Source: Sanguinoderma infundibulare
Taxonomy: Eukaryota; Basidiomycota; Agaricomycetes; Polyporales; Polyporaceae
Assembly (NCBI GenBank): GCA_032821775.1
Contig: JAVLRN010000011.1
Span: 372,001-436,000, forward strand
Direction: 5' to 3'
Length of the DNA: 64,000 bases
Shown: positions 35,285 through 45,925 of the stretch, piece after piece
Position numbering within the stretch: the first letter of the stretch is position 1
How the letters are laid out: each line of letters opens with the position of its first letter
Translations under genes and position numbers: made by a program
Notes under the pieces: model-generated
Seen by the model: the letters and a program-made list of their open reading frames with translations, nothing else
Told to the model about the DNA's origin: nothing
Databases searched by the model: none

Positions 35285-35337
35285 CACCCGCTCGCAAGTG
35301 GGTTCGATATATTAAACGGCCCACTTGCAAAAGGGTG
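35285..35337. repeat. Right terminal hairpin of inverted-repeat element
   Basis: CACCCGCTCGCAAGTGGG pairs imperfectly with CCCACTTGCAAAAGGGTG. The right arm is the exact inverse of the left arm of the hairpin at 33,972. Confidence 0.75.
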
Positions 35338-36150
35338 TGTGGACTCTACCGGCCACGGCCGCTGAGTTGAATGAGCTCTGAGTCAAGCCATCCTGTTAAT
35401 AGACAGAAGCAAAGGTGCACATTAAAGACACATATAGCTTCCTGCAATGTGAATCTCTCACAGCAAGTTCTTCATCAGCTGCTGTGATTACATTAAGTAC
35501 CTAATCGGGAGTCCCAGTCCCTAGTCGAATCATGATTCGACATCCGCCGGTTGGATGGGTAGCGGCAAGCGTCGAGCTCAGGCTCACCTGACTTCGCTGC
35601 TGGTATCCATCGCAGGGTAAGCCCGGTTTGATAAATGGGATCGTCTGACGAACTCAGTCAACCATGTGAACCACGGCCATAGCTGGCCGAGAAGAATCCA
35701 GCAGTGGCAAATGCGTGGAAGGGAAGGTGTCCGTGTCGGGCAGTACATCTGACCCTCACTGCCGCAATGGTGTGAGTGTAACTCCCTCCGTACATTGTCA
35801 TGAATCTACAACAGCTAATCTCCACGCAGCGGGCTACGACGTACATTTCTCCACATGTTCCTACAGTCAGCCCGACGTCCGAACGCCACTGGAAGCGCGA
35901 ACCAAACACGACGTGGCCCCAACTGGCCGCATTGACGTTTCCTCAATCTCCGTTCGACTCTACGACGTGTACGTGTCATGTTAAACCTTGCTTGGACTTC
36001 TGACAGTTGATTCGCATCCCCATTCATCCTTCCGGGCGACCCAACTTCATGCGTGCCTCTTTTAAGCGACGGGCAGTGGATTGGAAGCTCTCCTCACGTA
36101 TTGCTTACCCTCACCATTGTCTTTGGGTCCTCCACGTCCACAATTGTCCA
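35338..36150. other. Intergenic region upstream of DUF6533 paralogue D
   Basis: Overlapping short frames at 35,658-36,027 on both strands are not recognisable. No gene supported. Confidence 0.4.
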
Positions 36151-38110
36151 ATGGCTCAGGTGGTAGTCTTTATAGACACAAGGACTGTCTATCTTATTGG
36201 AATCGCCAAGGTACAACTTCCTTCTGACAGGTGACGTAGTGACTAATCATGAGCCCCAGCATGCCCAAGGCAAGTCCCTCACCTTTCTCTGAAAGCTCAT
36301 TGGGGAAAATCAATAACCTCACTCCAGCGGCTTCAATCTCATGCGCTGTACGTGCCCTCATCATTATCTGGACGCCGTGCTCAATGCTTTCAATTCAGTT
36401 CCTCGCAATCATCGATACACTTCCCGACGAGGTTCGTGATTCAACATCCACAGACACTTGCTCTGTGTGCTGACTAGTTCTGAAGGTCATCCTTGTATGG
36501 AGAACCGAGTGGAGTCTAATGAAGGTTCTGTTCTTTCTCAACAAGTACTCCCTCCTCGTGGATGTAGCATTCACTGTATCCCGTACGTTCCGTGCATCTA
36601 CCTTTTCCCGTGCATCACACATTGACCGCGTTGTTCAGTAACCTGGGCAACCACCAATTCGCAGGTGGGCGCTCTCGTCATCGCTCCTCCTGCCGGCCAT
36701 AACCATCCGTTTGGGATCCAGTCTTGCGCGCTGCAGCTCAAGATGGTATCATGTAGGTGTTTGCTTGTAGGAATCAATTTCGTACTGGCGTGCTGATTTT
36801 GCATCTCCAGATTGGTATGTCGTTAGCATGTTGTTTCCCCTTTGTAGGTCTCTGGACATCTTGCCTCGAGAAACCTCGTCGACTGAACGGGAGGGGCGCG
36901 CGCCATAGCGATTCTCATAGTCAGAACATTGGCGCTTTGGGGCCGCAACAAGTACCTCGTCTGGTTCGCCCGTCTCGCAGCTATGCAAATGTTGGTAGGT
37001 AATTGCGCATTCCACTGGTGCGCGAACCCGTCATTGTCAGAGCACTGAAAACACATCCAAAAAGACAGAAGCCTTCTACGTGGTCCATGAGATGCTACTT
37101 TCGAACACGTGTTGGTGATGACATGACTCAATCTTCTCTGCAACCAGTGTCGATATCTCACCTTCAAGGTTTCGGAATTGCCAGTTGTACCAGAGGCGGC
37201 ACAGGTGCGCATTTTGGGCTGTCCAGCCGGCTTACACACCCAAGAGTCGTGGCCCGCATATCTCTTCTTCAGGCTCATCGACCTACGTGAGTTATCATTA
37301 AGTACTTAATCAGCCCTTGGACTCCGATCCTACTTCTAACGTTCATTGCGACAGATATCTTTGGATTTACGGTCATCAAGCGCTATTCGGGTTCAAGTGC
37401 GCTGCCATTTGCTTTTATCTCTTTCATTGAACTAACCGCCTACGGTCGATAGCCGTGCACCCCATCGATGGCGTCCTCTTCCGAACTCTATATCGTGACG
37501 GTACGCGTGTCATCTCTCCGCCATAATTTACGTCGTACTTAACCATTAGAAAGGCACTCTTTTCTACTTTATCATGTTTGGTACGTTCCGGTCCACTGCT
37601 TGGGCTTTGAACAGTCGCGAGTAGGATGCCGAATGTTTATTCTGCTTCTAGCGGTCTCCGTGTTCAACCTAGTCGTCTTGTTCGCTGCCCCTGTAAGTCT
37701 ATCCTGGACTTCCAGCGTGCCATAAACCGTAAACTGATTCTCTTCACGAACCCGAAGGACGAAGTTAGTTATTCTGCGCAGGTGTACGTGAGTGGGTGAT
37801 CTCATCGTAACCCTTCTCCTGTCCTCTCCCTTCGGTCGTGACTCGTTTCGTTCGTACTACTGACCAGGCTTGGACCGTTTCTAGGCTGCTGCGAGTGGTG
37901 TGCAGCTCGTTGTCCACTCGTGTCCTGCTCAACCTGCGCAAGGCCGCCGCCAAATCGTGCCCCACGTCATATGCGGAATTGACGTGGCAAGCTACCTTGG
38001 CGTTCGAGGTCCCTCTGGAACCGGAATTAGATGAACGCGGTCCATCCGAGAATTACGAGTTGGAGGACTCAGGACATCACGGTGGCGTTGAAGAGCCGAG
38101 TTTGGACTGA
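36151..38110 (+). CDS. DUF6533-type multi-pass membrane protein, paralogue D
   Basis: Start MAQVVVFIDTRTVYLIGIAK. The 10-nt exon CATGCCCAAG (followed by a GC donor) and a 20-nt exon give K-HAQAASISCA before FLAIIDTLPDE. Then follow VWRTEWSLMKVLFFLNKYSL, VRTLALWGRNKYLVWFARLA, EAFYVVHEMLLSN, CPAGLHTQESWPAYLFFRLI, IFGFTVIKRYSGS, GTLFYFIMFG, AVSVFNLVVLFAAP and the tail LRVVCSSLSTRVLLNLRKAA, stop 38,108-38,110. It has the same layout as A-C but lies about 8 kb from copy C, beyond the second helicase. The acidic C-terminus (EPELDERGPSENYELED) is longer than in the others. Confidence 0.75.
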
Positions 38111-38700
38111 AAGCAGACAGACACGGACGTACTAGGTGTAGAGCAAACTGGCAATATATTCTGAATACCGTTACGGCCTCGTCCGGTCGAACTCCTTTGG
38201 ATACACGAATGCTAAGCGCAACATGATCCCCCCTGGTTTCTTTATATATATAAGGCATGGCGCTTTTCGATATTGTCACCGGAGTCAAGTTGAATGCTCC
38301 GGGTGAACAAGTCGTTGTTGAACTTATCTTTCGTGAGACATGCATGGCTGAGTACGGGCGTGGGCAGAAGGCCTGTCTCTGTCTCGTCGAGATATGCCCA
38401 CCACCGACGCGCTCGCCCCCGTCGATGTGTTCAAGGGTCGTCTTCCGTAGGCTAGAACGCCGTTCAGGTCCTGTATCCCGATCCGCGGTTTAGCCATGTT
38501 GCCTTTCTGCCTGTAAGACATGATCTGTTGATCCTCGGACGCGGAAGGCGGTCTCTTTGGTTTCGTGGCGTCTGACGTCTCGATGGGCACGGAGGCCGCC
38601 TCACATTGTTGATAGAATGCATACATGCAGGTGTTTTGTCGCCGAGTCATCCGCAACGCAGGCATTCGGTACGCCTCTGCCCCTTCGAGCTAGCGGCGCG
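38111..38700. other. Intergenic region downstream of paralogue D
   Basis: Contains an AT-rich TATATATATAAG motif near 38,244 but no gene that I can support after it. Frames on both strands between 38,257 and 38,665 look non-coding. Confidence 0.4.
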
Positions 38701-38739
38701 TGGCCCCGTGGCCAACACTACGCTCAACGTCCGCTCTTC

Positions 38740-38820
38740 TACAGCTTCCCACAGAAGATTCCGGCGAACGCTGATCTTACGATCTATGAGAAGAACGCGG
38801 GTGTCGGTGGTTTCAGCCAC
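38740..38820 (+). pseudogene. Fragment of a FAD-dependent monooxygenase
   Basis: The short reading KIPANADLTIYEKNAGVGG matches the second strand and glycine motif of the FAD-binding fold in flavin-containing or Baeyer-Villiger monooxygenases, where TWFENRYPG normally follows. Here the expected continuation is absent. I could not find the N-terminal GxGxxG exon upstream or the rest of the enzyme downstream. Probably a relic. Confidence 0.45.
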
Positions 38821-38829
38821 GGATATCTA

Positions 38830-40270
38830 CAAGTCTCGCGATCCTTTCCCATTCGTTCTCTATCGAGGAGGATTGTTGGGACTGCGAGTGAAAGTAGTAA
38901 GGATCAAGTGGATCTGCCGAGGCCAACCTGAACGAGGAAGGTGGATTGAAGATACACCGGTGAGTCAAGGCGCGCTCCCGCCGCTACGACATGGTCTTCC
39001 ACGAGTGATCACATAACGACGGCTATCGCTAGATTCGGCCCCAGAACGTGCCGTGCGATTCATTTGAAGCTGGTGCAAATGCTGGTGTTGTATCCGTCGT
39101 ACGCGCACCAGATGACTCCTGTGCTTGTACTTCCTTGTCGCGTTGAATACAGCTGATGTGAACCAGCATCGCGTCCACCGCCTCCGGGGTGTGTTCGGAC
39201 CAGCAGCGAATCCCGGGGGAGAAGACTGTAGGACATCCTGTGTACGATCAGCTTTTTGGATACCCGCGGGTAATGGCACTCGCCTCCGCTGTTAGTTTTC
39301 GCACTCGTTCCGGCGATCAAGCTCAAGGTTAAGTAAAGGCAAGGCAATCGGTATTGTACTGCATAGGCATGGTTTCCAAGATCAAAGTTTCGTAAACCAC
39401 GCATTCCCGACCTCCCGAACACCCCCGCCCGTCCGTTGCTCCAGCGCAGCTGTGGCCAGCTCGTCCGTCATCAGAGCGTCCATTTGCGTTCCTAGATGAC
39501 GAACTCTACCCGGCCCATGGAGATCTGTGAGTCGTAGAACTCGAACGGTGTCGTGTTACTATCGTAACCGTGGGGGAACAGGCGCAAGATCTGCGAGGAC
39601 GTGCGAGCAGTAGTTAGAGGTATTGATGGTCGGCACACAGAAGGCCTTCTCTGCATCATCATGATCTCTTGGTGCGGCTCCTTCGATGGTTTTGGCTAGC
39701 GCAGATGTGCTGCTGGTGCCGGTGAGATATTGGGAAGCGCTGTGGAGATCGCGCGACGAAAGTTCGAAATGCGCTCACAGAGCGCACCATGCGGCCCGAG
39801 AAAAACCTATCAGCGATTACTTCAGTAAGGGTAAGTGTAAGTATGTAGTCCGACGATGCGCAAGGAGCCACTATTGCTACAGCGATTCTAAGTATAGTAA
39901 CATGTCAACGAACGGATTGTACAAAGGAAGGGTGCGCGTAATGCACGTCGCAAATAACACTACAGTACGTCGTAAGGGTCGTGAAGCATGGGCATGACGA
40001 GAAGGGAACGCATGTGTGACATTATATGTAAGTGCACGAACGAAACGCAAGGAATCGGATGGGAGTGCAGTCCACGTCCGTGTGTCATAGCATGTATCGT
40101 GAGTCGCCACGCAGTGGCTGCTGAGAACAGAGAAACGATCGTTCATCCAGACGATGGTGATGGTTGTAACAGAAGAAAAACGAAGTGTCAACATAAGAGT
40201 CCCGGAGAAAGACGAACATAGAAAGGGGAAGGGAGATGAAGCCACGGGCCGCCTGCGTCCCGCGCCCTCT
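38830..40270. other. Stretch with unassigned coding-like frames
   Basis: On the minus strand, 39,740 to 39,497 reads FCVPTINTSNYCSH and, in a second frame, FPHGYDSNTTPFEFYDSQIS ending in a stop, so a short spliced gene or a relic is possible. I do not recognise it. The frames at 39,686-40,383 look like the 3' flank of the LRR gene. Confidence 0.35.
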
Positions 40271-42055
40271 TTATGAGAACTGGCAGACACCACACCCGCC
40301 CTGCGCGGTGAGCGCTGAGCCATGGACGTCGCAGGTCTTGAGCTGTGGTAGGCCACAGAAGGACGTCCCGGGGGCGATGGCACCTGCGAGCTGTGTGTTG
40401 TTCGTCAGTGTGAGCGCCTGGAGGGTACTCGGGAACTTGGACGGGAGCGGGTTCGTGAGCGAGTTGTTGTCGAGGTGGAATTCGACGAGGGACGTGAACG
40501 CGGACAGGTCGGAGGGCAGACTACCTCCAAGGGATGTCGACGAGAGATCGCTGAAAGATTGTCAGCAAGACGGGCATGGGAAAGAGAAAGCAAGGACGTA
40601 CAGAGTCTGGAGCTTGGAACTTGCAGATGGGCTGGATAGCAATGCTGACACGGGGTTCACTGGAAGAGGCTGGTTGTTGATGACCCTATGATAGAATCAG
40701 TAAGGAGTGTGCATAGACGAGGCAACGCGAAATTGACATACAGATTTACCAGAGGCAGAGACGCGAATCCGGACGTCATATCAACAGTCATCTTGGCATT
40801 CTTCACCAACGTGATCGTCGACAAATTCGTGAACGAAGAGAGCGCCGTTGAAGGAATGGACGTGATTCCAGTGGATTCCAGATGAAGGGTGTTGAGGGAC
40901 GTCAGCGAGTTGAACGACGCGGGAAGAGCTCCAGCTGTACCAAGTTAGTCAGGGATCAGAGTAAGCGAGGAGCAAAAAGGCATTCTACTCACCAGGGATG
41001 TTCGTGTCACCTATAATCTCGACGCTGGTGAGACCTGTCAGCGCAGTGACCTCATCTGGGACCGTGGCAGGAACATTCGGGAAAAACAATTGTCTGTACA
41101 AGGGTGGAGTCAGTACGGGAACGCGCGACAACGAGGAAAATACGCACACGCTTGAGACACGCCCAAACCCGTCACAATGCACTCCAGACCACGTGCAAAA
41201 CCGGACATCCTTCACCCACCCGCCGTTCAACAAGCCAAGTTGCCCTTGGCTGTTGGCAGTCTCAAAGATGCTCCAGAGGCCGCAGAACTGTACGGCATTG
41301 GTGATCTGCTGAGTGTCCTGAGAGTTGCCCGACGTAACGTTCGATGGAACGCCCTGCAGAACGGAAAGGCAGGAGGAACAGGGGTAGGACTGAGGGTTTG
41401 AGGGAGCGTTCAATACGAACTGCGACAAGCAGGACTGAGCATTCACGGAGAGCCCGGTCGAGTCAGAAGTGTTGGTCGTGGTCACAGTCGTGGAGGTCGA
41501 TGACACCGACCAAGGCTGAGAAAGGCGCACAACGTGGACATTGAGGAAGATCATGTTGCCGAACAAGTACAGCAGCAGTATGACCAGAGCGATGAAGAGG
41601 ATCCTGTTCCACCTTTGCCAGCCATCGCGCTGTTGACACTGCTCGCAGAAATCGCAGTGGTGCTTATCCAATGGGGGCCACGTCTGTAGTGGAGGTTCCC
41701 GCATGGGATACAATTCCTCCTGAGTACTCTGTCCGGGCATCCTCAGGTCGAAGAAGAACTTGGTGAGGCGGTCGAGGGTGTGTGGTGTCTGGCGAGGATA
41801 TGTCTTGCCGAGCTCGGGGTCGCTTGTGGAAGATCTGGCGGTGACTGTATCCGTCCAGTCCGAGCGAGAGCGTCCGCGGTGCGTATGCAAGTGATGCGAC
41901 TCGGGAGAAAAGTGCGAGGTCTCGATAGGATAGTCTGGGGGTGGCACGGTAACCGCAAGAGGGGCCTGGCGGGAAGGGTTGCAGTCCCAGGAGTATTTAG
42001 AGGGCGTCGGAGGGCTCATTAGTGGTCGTGAATGGGTCAAAGAGGAAAGATACAA
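40271..42055 (-). CDS. Single-pass membrane protein with leucine-rich repeats
   Basis: The N-terminal third is a Pro/Ser/Thr-rich cytoplasmic-type region with a Cys motif (CDFCEQC) before one membrane helix (ILFIALVILLLYLFGNMIFL). A Ser/Thr-rich linker follows, then a Cys-paired segment (FCTWSGVHCDG) of the kind that caps LRR domains. The LRR exons include PDEVTALTGLTSVEIIGDT, LPASFNSLTSLNTLHLESTG, LPSDLSAFTSLVEFHLDNNS and PSTLQALTLTNNTQL. The protein ends CDVHGSALTAQGGCGVCQFS with the stop at 40,271-40,273. This suggests a type II surface protein that recognises a ligand; the ligand is unknown. Met at 42,019 is an alternative start. Introns are short. Confidence 0.8.
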
Positions 42056-42810
42056 TGGAGGGATGAGCTTTCTCCTGCTCTATAAGTCCTATGTTGAGCA
42101 CCGAGCTGGCAAAGCTCATGGCGGAGAACAATAGCAGACACACAATAAATGCCAAGACACACCATAGCTTGGGCAACGCTTATCCCGCAGCCTCCTGCCA
42201 AAGGTGGGCCATGCCTCCCTCAATGTTAAGAATCAGCGAGGCTACATTTTTTGATTGAAAGGCCTGGATTGTCGACAATGAGAGCACTACCAATCTTGCA
42301 CGGTCCCCAGCAAGCCAGAGGAGAACACGAGGACGATTCGCAGCGAGAAACCATGGAGAAGCGGGAATGGAGCCCGTGTCAATGAGGTTTGGGCTGGCCA
42401 AATCATGGGGTAGGTACGGTTGAGGTTGAGTTGAGAGGTCTCTGCGCTGCGCTGCCCCTCGGGCGCGACACCGCCCTTGCTTGTACTTGTTTGCCTTCCG
42501 CCACGCGAGCGCGCCGACCTGGCGAGGACAGCGATGGCTTCACTGTTAGTAGCCTCAGCCTTCAGCCACCCCGACTGCCACAATGATCATGAGCGACTTG
42601 CTGGTGCGCGAAAGTTTGGCGAGGAGTCTGGCAAGCTGATCTGCTACTCGACTGTTGACTTCAACTTCGACCGCGCGCGCCGCGCGTTCTGCCTCCCCCG
42701 GAATCTCTTTGACTCGGCCTGCCTGCGACTTCCGCTGGCCACCCGCTGAGCGACAATCCAACACATCCTCGTCCAGTATGATTTCAGCATGTCCTCGCCA
42801 AGCGACTATG
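42056..42810. other. Intergenic region upstream of a small acidic protein gene
   Basis: Overlapping frames on both strands between 42,389 and 42,764; none recognisable. An upstream exon of the following gene may lie here (a Met at 42,779 is in frame with it). Confidence 0.4.
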
Positions 42811-43092
42811 GAGGTGAAGGTCGCTGATGAGATTGAGAACGAGTTCCCGGACAGCGAGCTCGCGCAGGTGCGTTTTTATGCATCTTATTCGGCTGCATTG
42901 CTTCAAGCTTTTCTGCAGCAAGCATACACGGCTGAGACGAGCTCGCGCGGGACATCGTGGCATACGGACTCGGAGGATGCGGTGGCGAGCGCGAAGGCGC
43001 AGATTCGGGCGAACGTGACGGGCGGGCTGGACGTCGAGACGTTCGCGGACTCGGACGCGGATACGGACCAGTTTGCTGGGGGTGCTGCGTAG
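42811..43092 (+). CDS. Small acidic protein, unknown
   Basis: Two exons, 42811-42867 and 42919-43092, around a 51-bp intron with consensus ends. The product is 76 residues: MEVKVADEIENEFPDSELAQ, then QAYTAETSSRGTSWHTDSED and an Ala/Asp-rich tail. Met at 42,779 would add 11 residues. No domain is recognised. It could be the last part of a longer gene whose upstream exons I have not found. Confidence 0.4.
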   Translation, partial: EVKVADEIENEFPDSELAQVRFYASYSAALLQAFLQQAYTAETSSRGTSWHTDSEDAVASAKAQIRANVTGGLDVETFADSDADTDQFAGGAA

Positions 43093-43311
43093 TTGGACCG
43101 CACCTTCCAAAGCTCCAGTCCATCCGGGGCAACTGCGGTACAATGATACAGATGAGACTAGGCGTAAACCATGTTAAATCGAAAAGCCCCAATCTTGAGC
43201 GGACGTAGGCACCAAGTACGTAGGCTCGAGCGACCTCTCCCCATCCAACACTACTGCGATGCTGTGTAGTAAGTCCTATGTCTCTACCCCACATACGCAG
43301 GTGATTGACAT

Positions 43312-44172
43312 ATTGTATTTATTCCACACGGTGCTTCGGAAACTATGGGCTAGAACGTGAAGCTATGCTCGTTCGGTTCGGCGAGCCGCAAACCACATCG
43401 ACTGCCTTAAGAGGCCATAGGCTCGTCACATCGTCAGCCTCGAGATCGCCGCACATGTGAAGGGCCGGCAACCAAGAATATCTCGCCAAGAGCGACGACG
43501 TCAGCCTCGGGCCTGACGAGGGGTATAAGACCCCGTCCAGTACGCCTACCGCTCCTCACCTCACACCACCAGCAGCTCGCGTGCGCCCTCCCCTCTTGCC
43601 CGCTATGAAGCGCTACTTCTTCCATCCTACTCGTCCTCCAGACACCCTCATCTCGGGCTCAGACCGTGGCTCGTGCCTCCACGGTCTATATGCCCTCTGG
43701 TGCATCCGCCGCCGCCGTTGGCAGCACCATCACCAATGACGTCCACCTCCGCGCGTCTGCAGGGTCCTCAAGAGCGCCTGACTCGAGGTCTGGGCTGCCT
43801 CTCGAGGTGAGCTTGTGCATGTGAACAATTCCAAAGCTCTGGCTCCTGACGACGGCTGCTGCAGAAACTGCGTCATTGCCCCCAGCTTTGTCGCCCTGTG
43901 CATGTGCCTTCGGGTGCGGTCGATGGGAAACAAAGCTCCCTTTCGTGCACGCGCGCCTTCGGCTGCAGCGAGCGGGAAAGGATTGGTGGTCAATGGCGTA
44001 GTCGCCATGGGTTGTTGGTGATCGGGGCGGAACATTTCTTTTCTGTATCTCTCTGGTTTCTCGTTCCATGATCTTCCTATGTATCTCTCTCTCGTCATAA
44101 ATCATAAAACCCTTGCTGTCATCCAGTACTCGTAACATTTTCATTTGGAGGAACTACAAGGATCGGAATGAC
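43312..44172 (+). repeat. Left arm of the palindrome
   Basis: It carries a TATAAG motif near 43,525 and a downstream ATG at 43,604, so each arm could contain a small transcription unit pointing toward the spacer. The longest frame lies on the minus strand, 43,686-44,144 (MKMLRVLDDSKGFMIYDERE...), with no known relative. Confidence 0.8.
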
Positions 44173-44512
44173 AACACCGGGATATTGACCCACCGGCCCA
44201 GGCTCATCGCATCACTTGTAGCATGCAAAACCACGCTGTACTCAAATTCCCATTGGGCACATGTATCACCGTATTCGTCCTAATTTTACTACTACTCAGC
44301 TATGTAACCCTACAGGCTGCGCTACCTGTCATCACCTTCAACTTCCTTACTCAAACATTTACTGTCTGTGCAGCATCCAATGTCATGCTCCCCGCACCGG
44401 AGGCGGCATGTTATCCCTGTGCCAACAGACGGCGATGCCACCACCCAATTCCGCAAGCTAGATGGGTCGATTATTTGTACTTGAACGAGACCGCATCTGC
44501 ACCGAGATAGCC
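44173..44512. other. Spacer of the palindrome
   Basis: Single-copy sequence containing a plus-strand frame (44,223-44,510) with one hydrophobic stretch (CITVFVLILLLLSYVTLQAA). I do not recognise it. It may be a captured fragment or chance. Confidence 0.4.
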
Positions 44513-45378
44513 CGGGTATCATTCCGATCCTTGTAGTTCCTCCAAATGAAAATGTTACGAGTACTGGATGACAGCAAGGGTTTTATGATTTATGACGAGA
44601 GAGAGATACATAGGAAGATCATGGAACGAGAAACCAGAGAGATACAGAAAAGAAATGTTCCGCCCCGATCACCAACAACCCATGGCGACTACGCCATTGA
44701 CCACCAATCCTTTCCCGCTCGCTGCAGCCGAAGGCGCGCGTGCACGAAAGGGAGCTTTGTTTCCCATAGACCGCACCCGAAGGCACGTGCACAGGGCGAC
44801 AAAGCTGGGGGCGACGACGCAGTTTCTGCAGCAGCCGTCGTCAGGAGCCAGAGCTTTGGAATTGTTCACATGCACAAGCTCACCTCGAGAGGCGGCCCAG
44901 ACCTCGAGTCAGGCGCTCTTGAGGACCCTGCAGACGCGCGGAGGTGGACGTCATTGGTGATGGTGCTGCCAACGGCGGCGGCGGATGCACCAGAGGGCAT
45001 ATAGACCGTGGAGGCGCGAGCCACGGTCTGAGCCCGAGATGAGGGTGTCTGGAGGACGAGTAGGATGGAAGAAGTAGCGCTTCATAGCGGGCAAGAGGGG
45101 AGGGCGCACGCGAGCTGCTGGTGGTGTGAGGTGAGGAGCGGTAGGCGTACTGGACGGGGTCTTATACCCCTCGTCAGGCCCGAGGCTGACGTCGTCGCTC
45201 TTGGCGAGATATTCTTGGTTGCCGGCCCTTCACATGTGCGGCGATCTCGAGGCTGACGATGTGACGAGCCTATGGCCTCTTAAGGCAGTCGATGTGGTTT
45301 GCGGCTCGCCGAACCAAACGAGCATAGCTTCACGTTCTAGCCCATAGTTTCCGAAGCACCGTGTGGAATCAATACAAT
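44513..45378 (-). repeat. Right arm of the palindrome
   Basis: Inverted copy of 43,312-44,172. The 152-residue frame is at 44,546-45,004 on the plus strand. The two arms are so similar that either the duplication is recent or gene conversion keeps them alike. Confidence 0.8.
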
Positions 45379-45786
45379 TTGCGCACGCCGGATGGAGACA
45401 CAGGACTTACTAAACAGCCAGCGGAGGGGCGCGAGCCTGGCATACAGCGGCTGCTGGCTTCCCAATCTCTCTCACCGCCCGCCAGGTATGCACGCCCGCG
45501 AAGTCTTGACCGCATCGAGACTCACTGACTCTCTCACCGCCAGCTTTGTATGTAGGACATTATTCAAGGACACATGATATAATAACGAAACACGACGGGC
45601 TATATCACGTCTTCAAGATCAATAAATAAGGATCGAAAGGAGGACGAAGGAGGGGAATTACTTTGAAAAAGCCAAGTGATGTGCAAAGGGAGTGGCGAGG
45701 AACGATGTGGGTCTGGGTGGGAAAGCATACGGAAGGCACAGGGATAGGCGAGAATGGGACATCCCGACGGTTGAAAGGTTGTTCAT
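45379..45786. other. Gap between palindrome and large transposon
   Basis: No gene supported; short frames only. Confidence 0.5.
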
Positions 45787-45808
45787 CAGTAATTCGCGCG
45801 AGTTCTGA
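45787..45808 (+). repeat. Left terminal inverted repeat of the transposon
   Basis: Shares AATTCG(C/T)GC(G/A)AGTTCTGA with the reverse complement of 59,412-59,433, preceded by CAG(T/A). The match is about 19 of 22 positions. Confidence 0.65.
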
Positions 45809-45880
45809 ACATCTGAATCATCTGACCGCGGCTAGGTCAGAGGTTCAGATGCCGTCAGATACGTCAGATGTTCAGACATG
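45804..45880. repeat. Left subterminal TCTGA/TCAGA repeats
   Basis: At least seven TCTGA or TCAGA pentamers in both orientations within about 80 bp. In CACTA-type elements such repeats bind an accessory element-encoded protein; that role here is inference. Confidence 0.65.
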
Positions 45881-45925
45881 ATCTATTGCTCGACTATCGT
45901 CAAAAACCGTAGTACACCTATTTAA

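Larger units (their letters stand above)
33972..35337. mobile_element. Inverted-repeat element with terminal hairpins
   Basis: The two ends are inverted copies of one hairpin: 33,972-34,021 (CACCCTTTTGCAAGTGGG with its reverse complement) and 35,285-35,337. Further inside, a perfect 31-bp inverted repeat pairs 34,412-34,442 with 35,223-35,253. Left of that pair lie about 390 bp of sequence against about 30 bp on the right, so the element is asymmetric. I see no obvious target-site duplication. It sits between the DUF6593 gene and DUF6533 paralogue D. Probably a non-autonomous or decayed DNA transposon. Confidence 0.65.
43312..45378. mobile_element. 2.07 kb near-perfect palindrome (foldback-type element)
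   Basis: Left arm 43,312-44,172 and right arm 44,513-45,378 are inverted copies separated by a 340-bp spacer. The termini read ATTGTATT-T/G-ATTCCACACGG. The arms encode the same 152-residue frame on opposite strands, with only a few substitutions (for example AHAQ/ARAQ and GGND/GGDD). I see no clear target-site duplication. It ends about 400 bp before the large transposon. Confidence 0.85.

Noticed and set aside
43686..45004. The 152-residue frame in both palindrome arms as a real gene
   Set aside because: No domain and low-complexity composition; its presence twice follows from the palindrome. A TATAAG motif points the other way through the arm. Kept only as part of the repeat.
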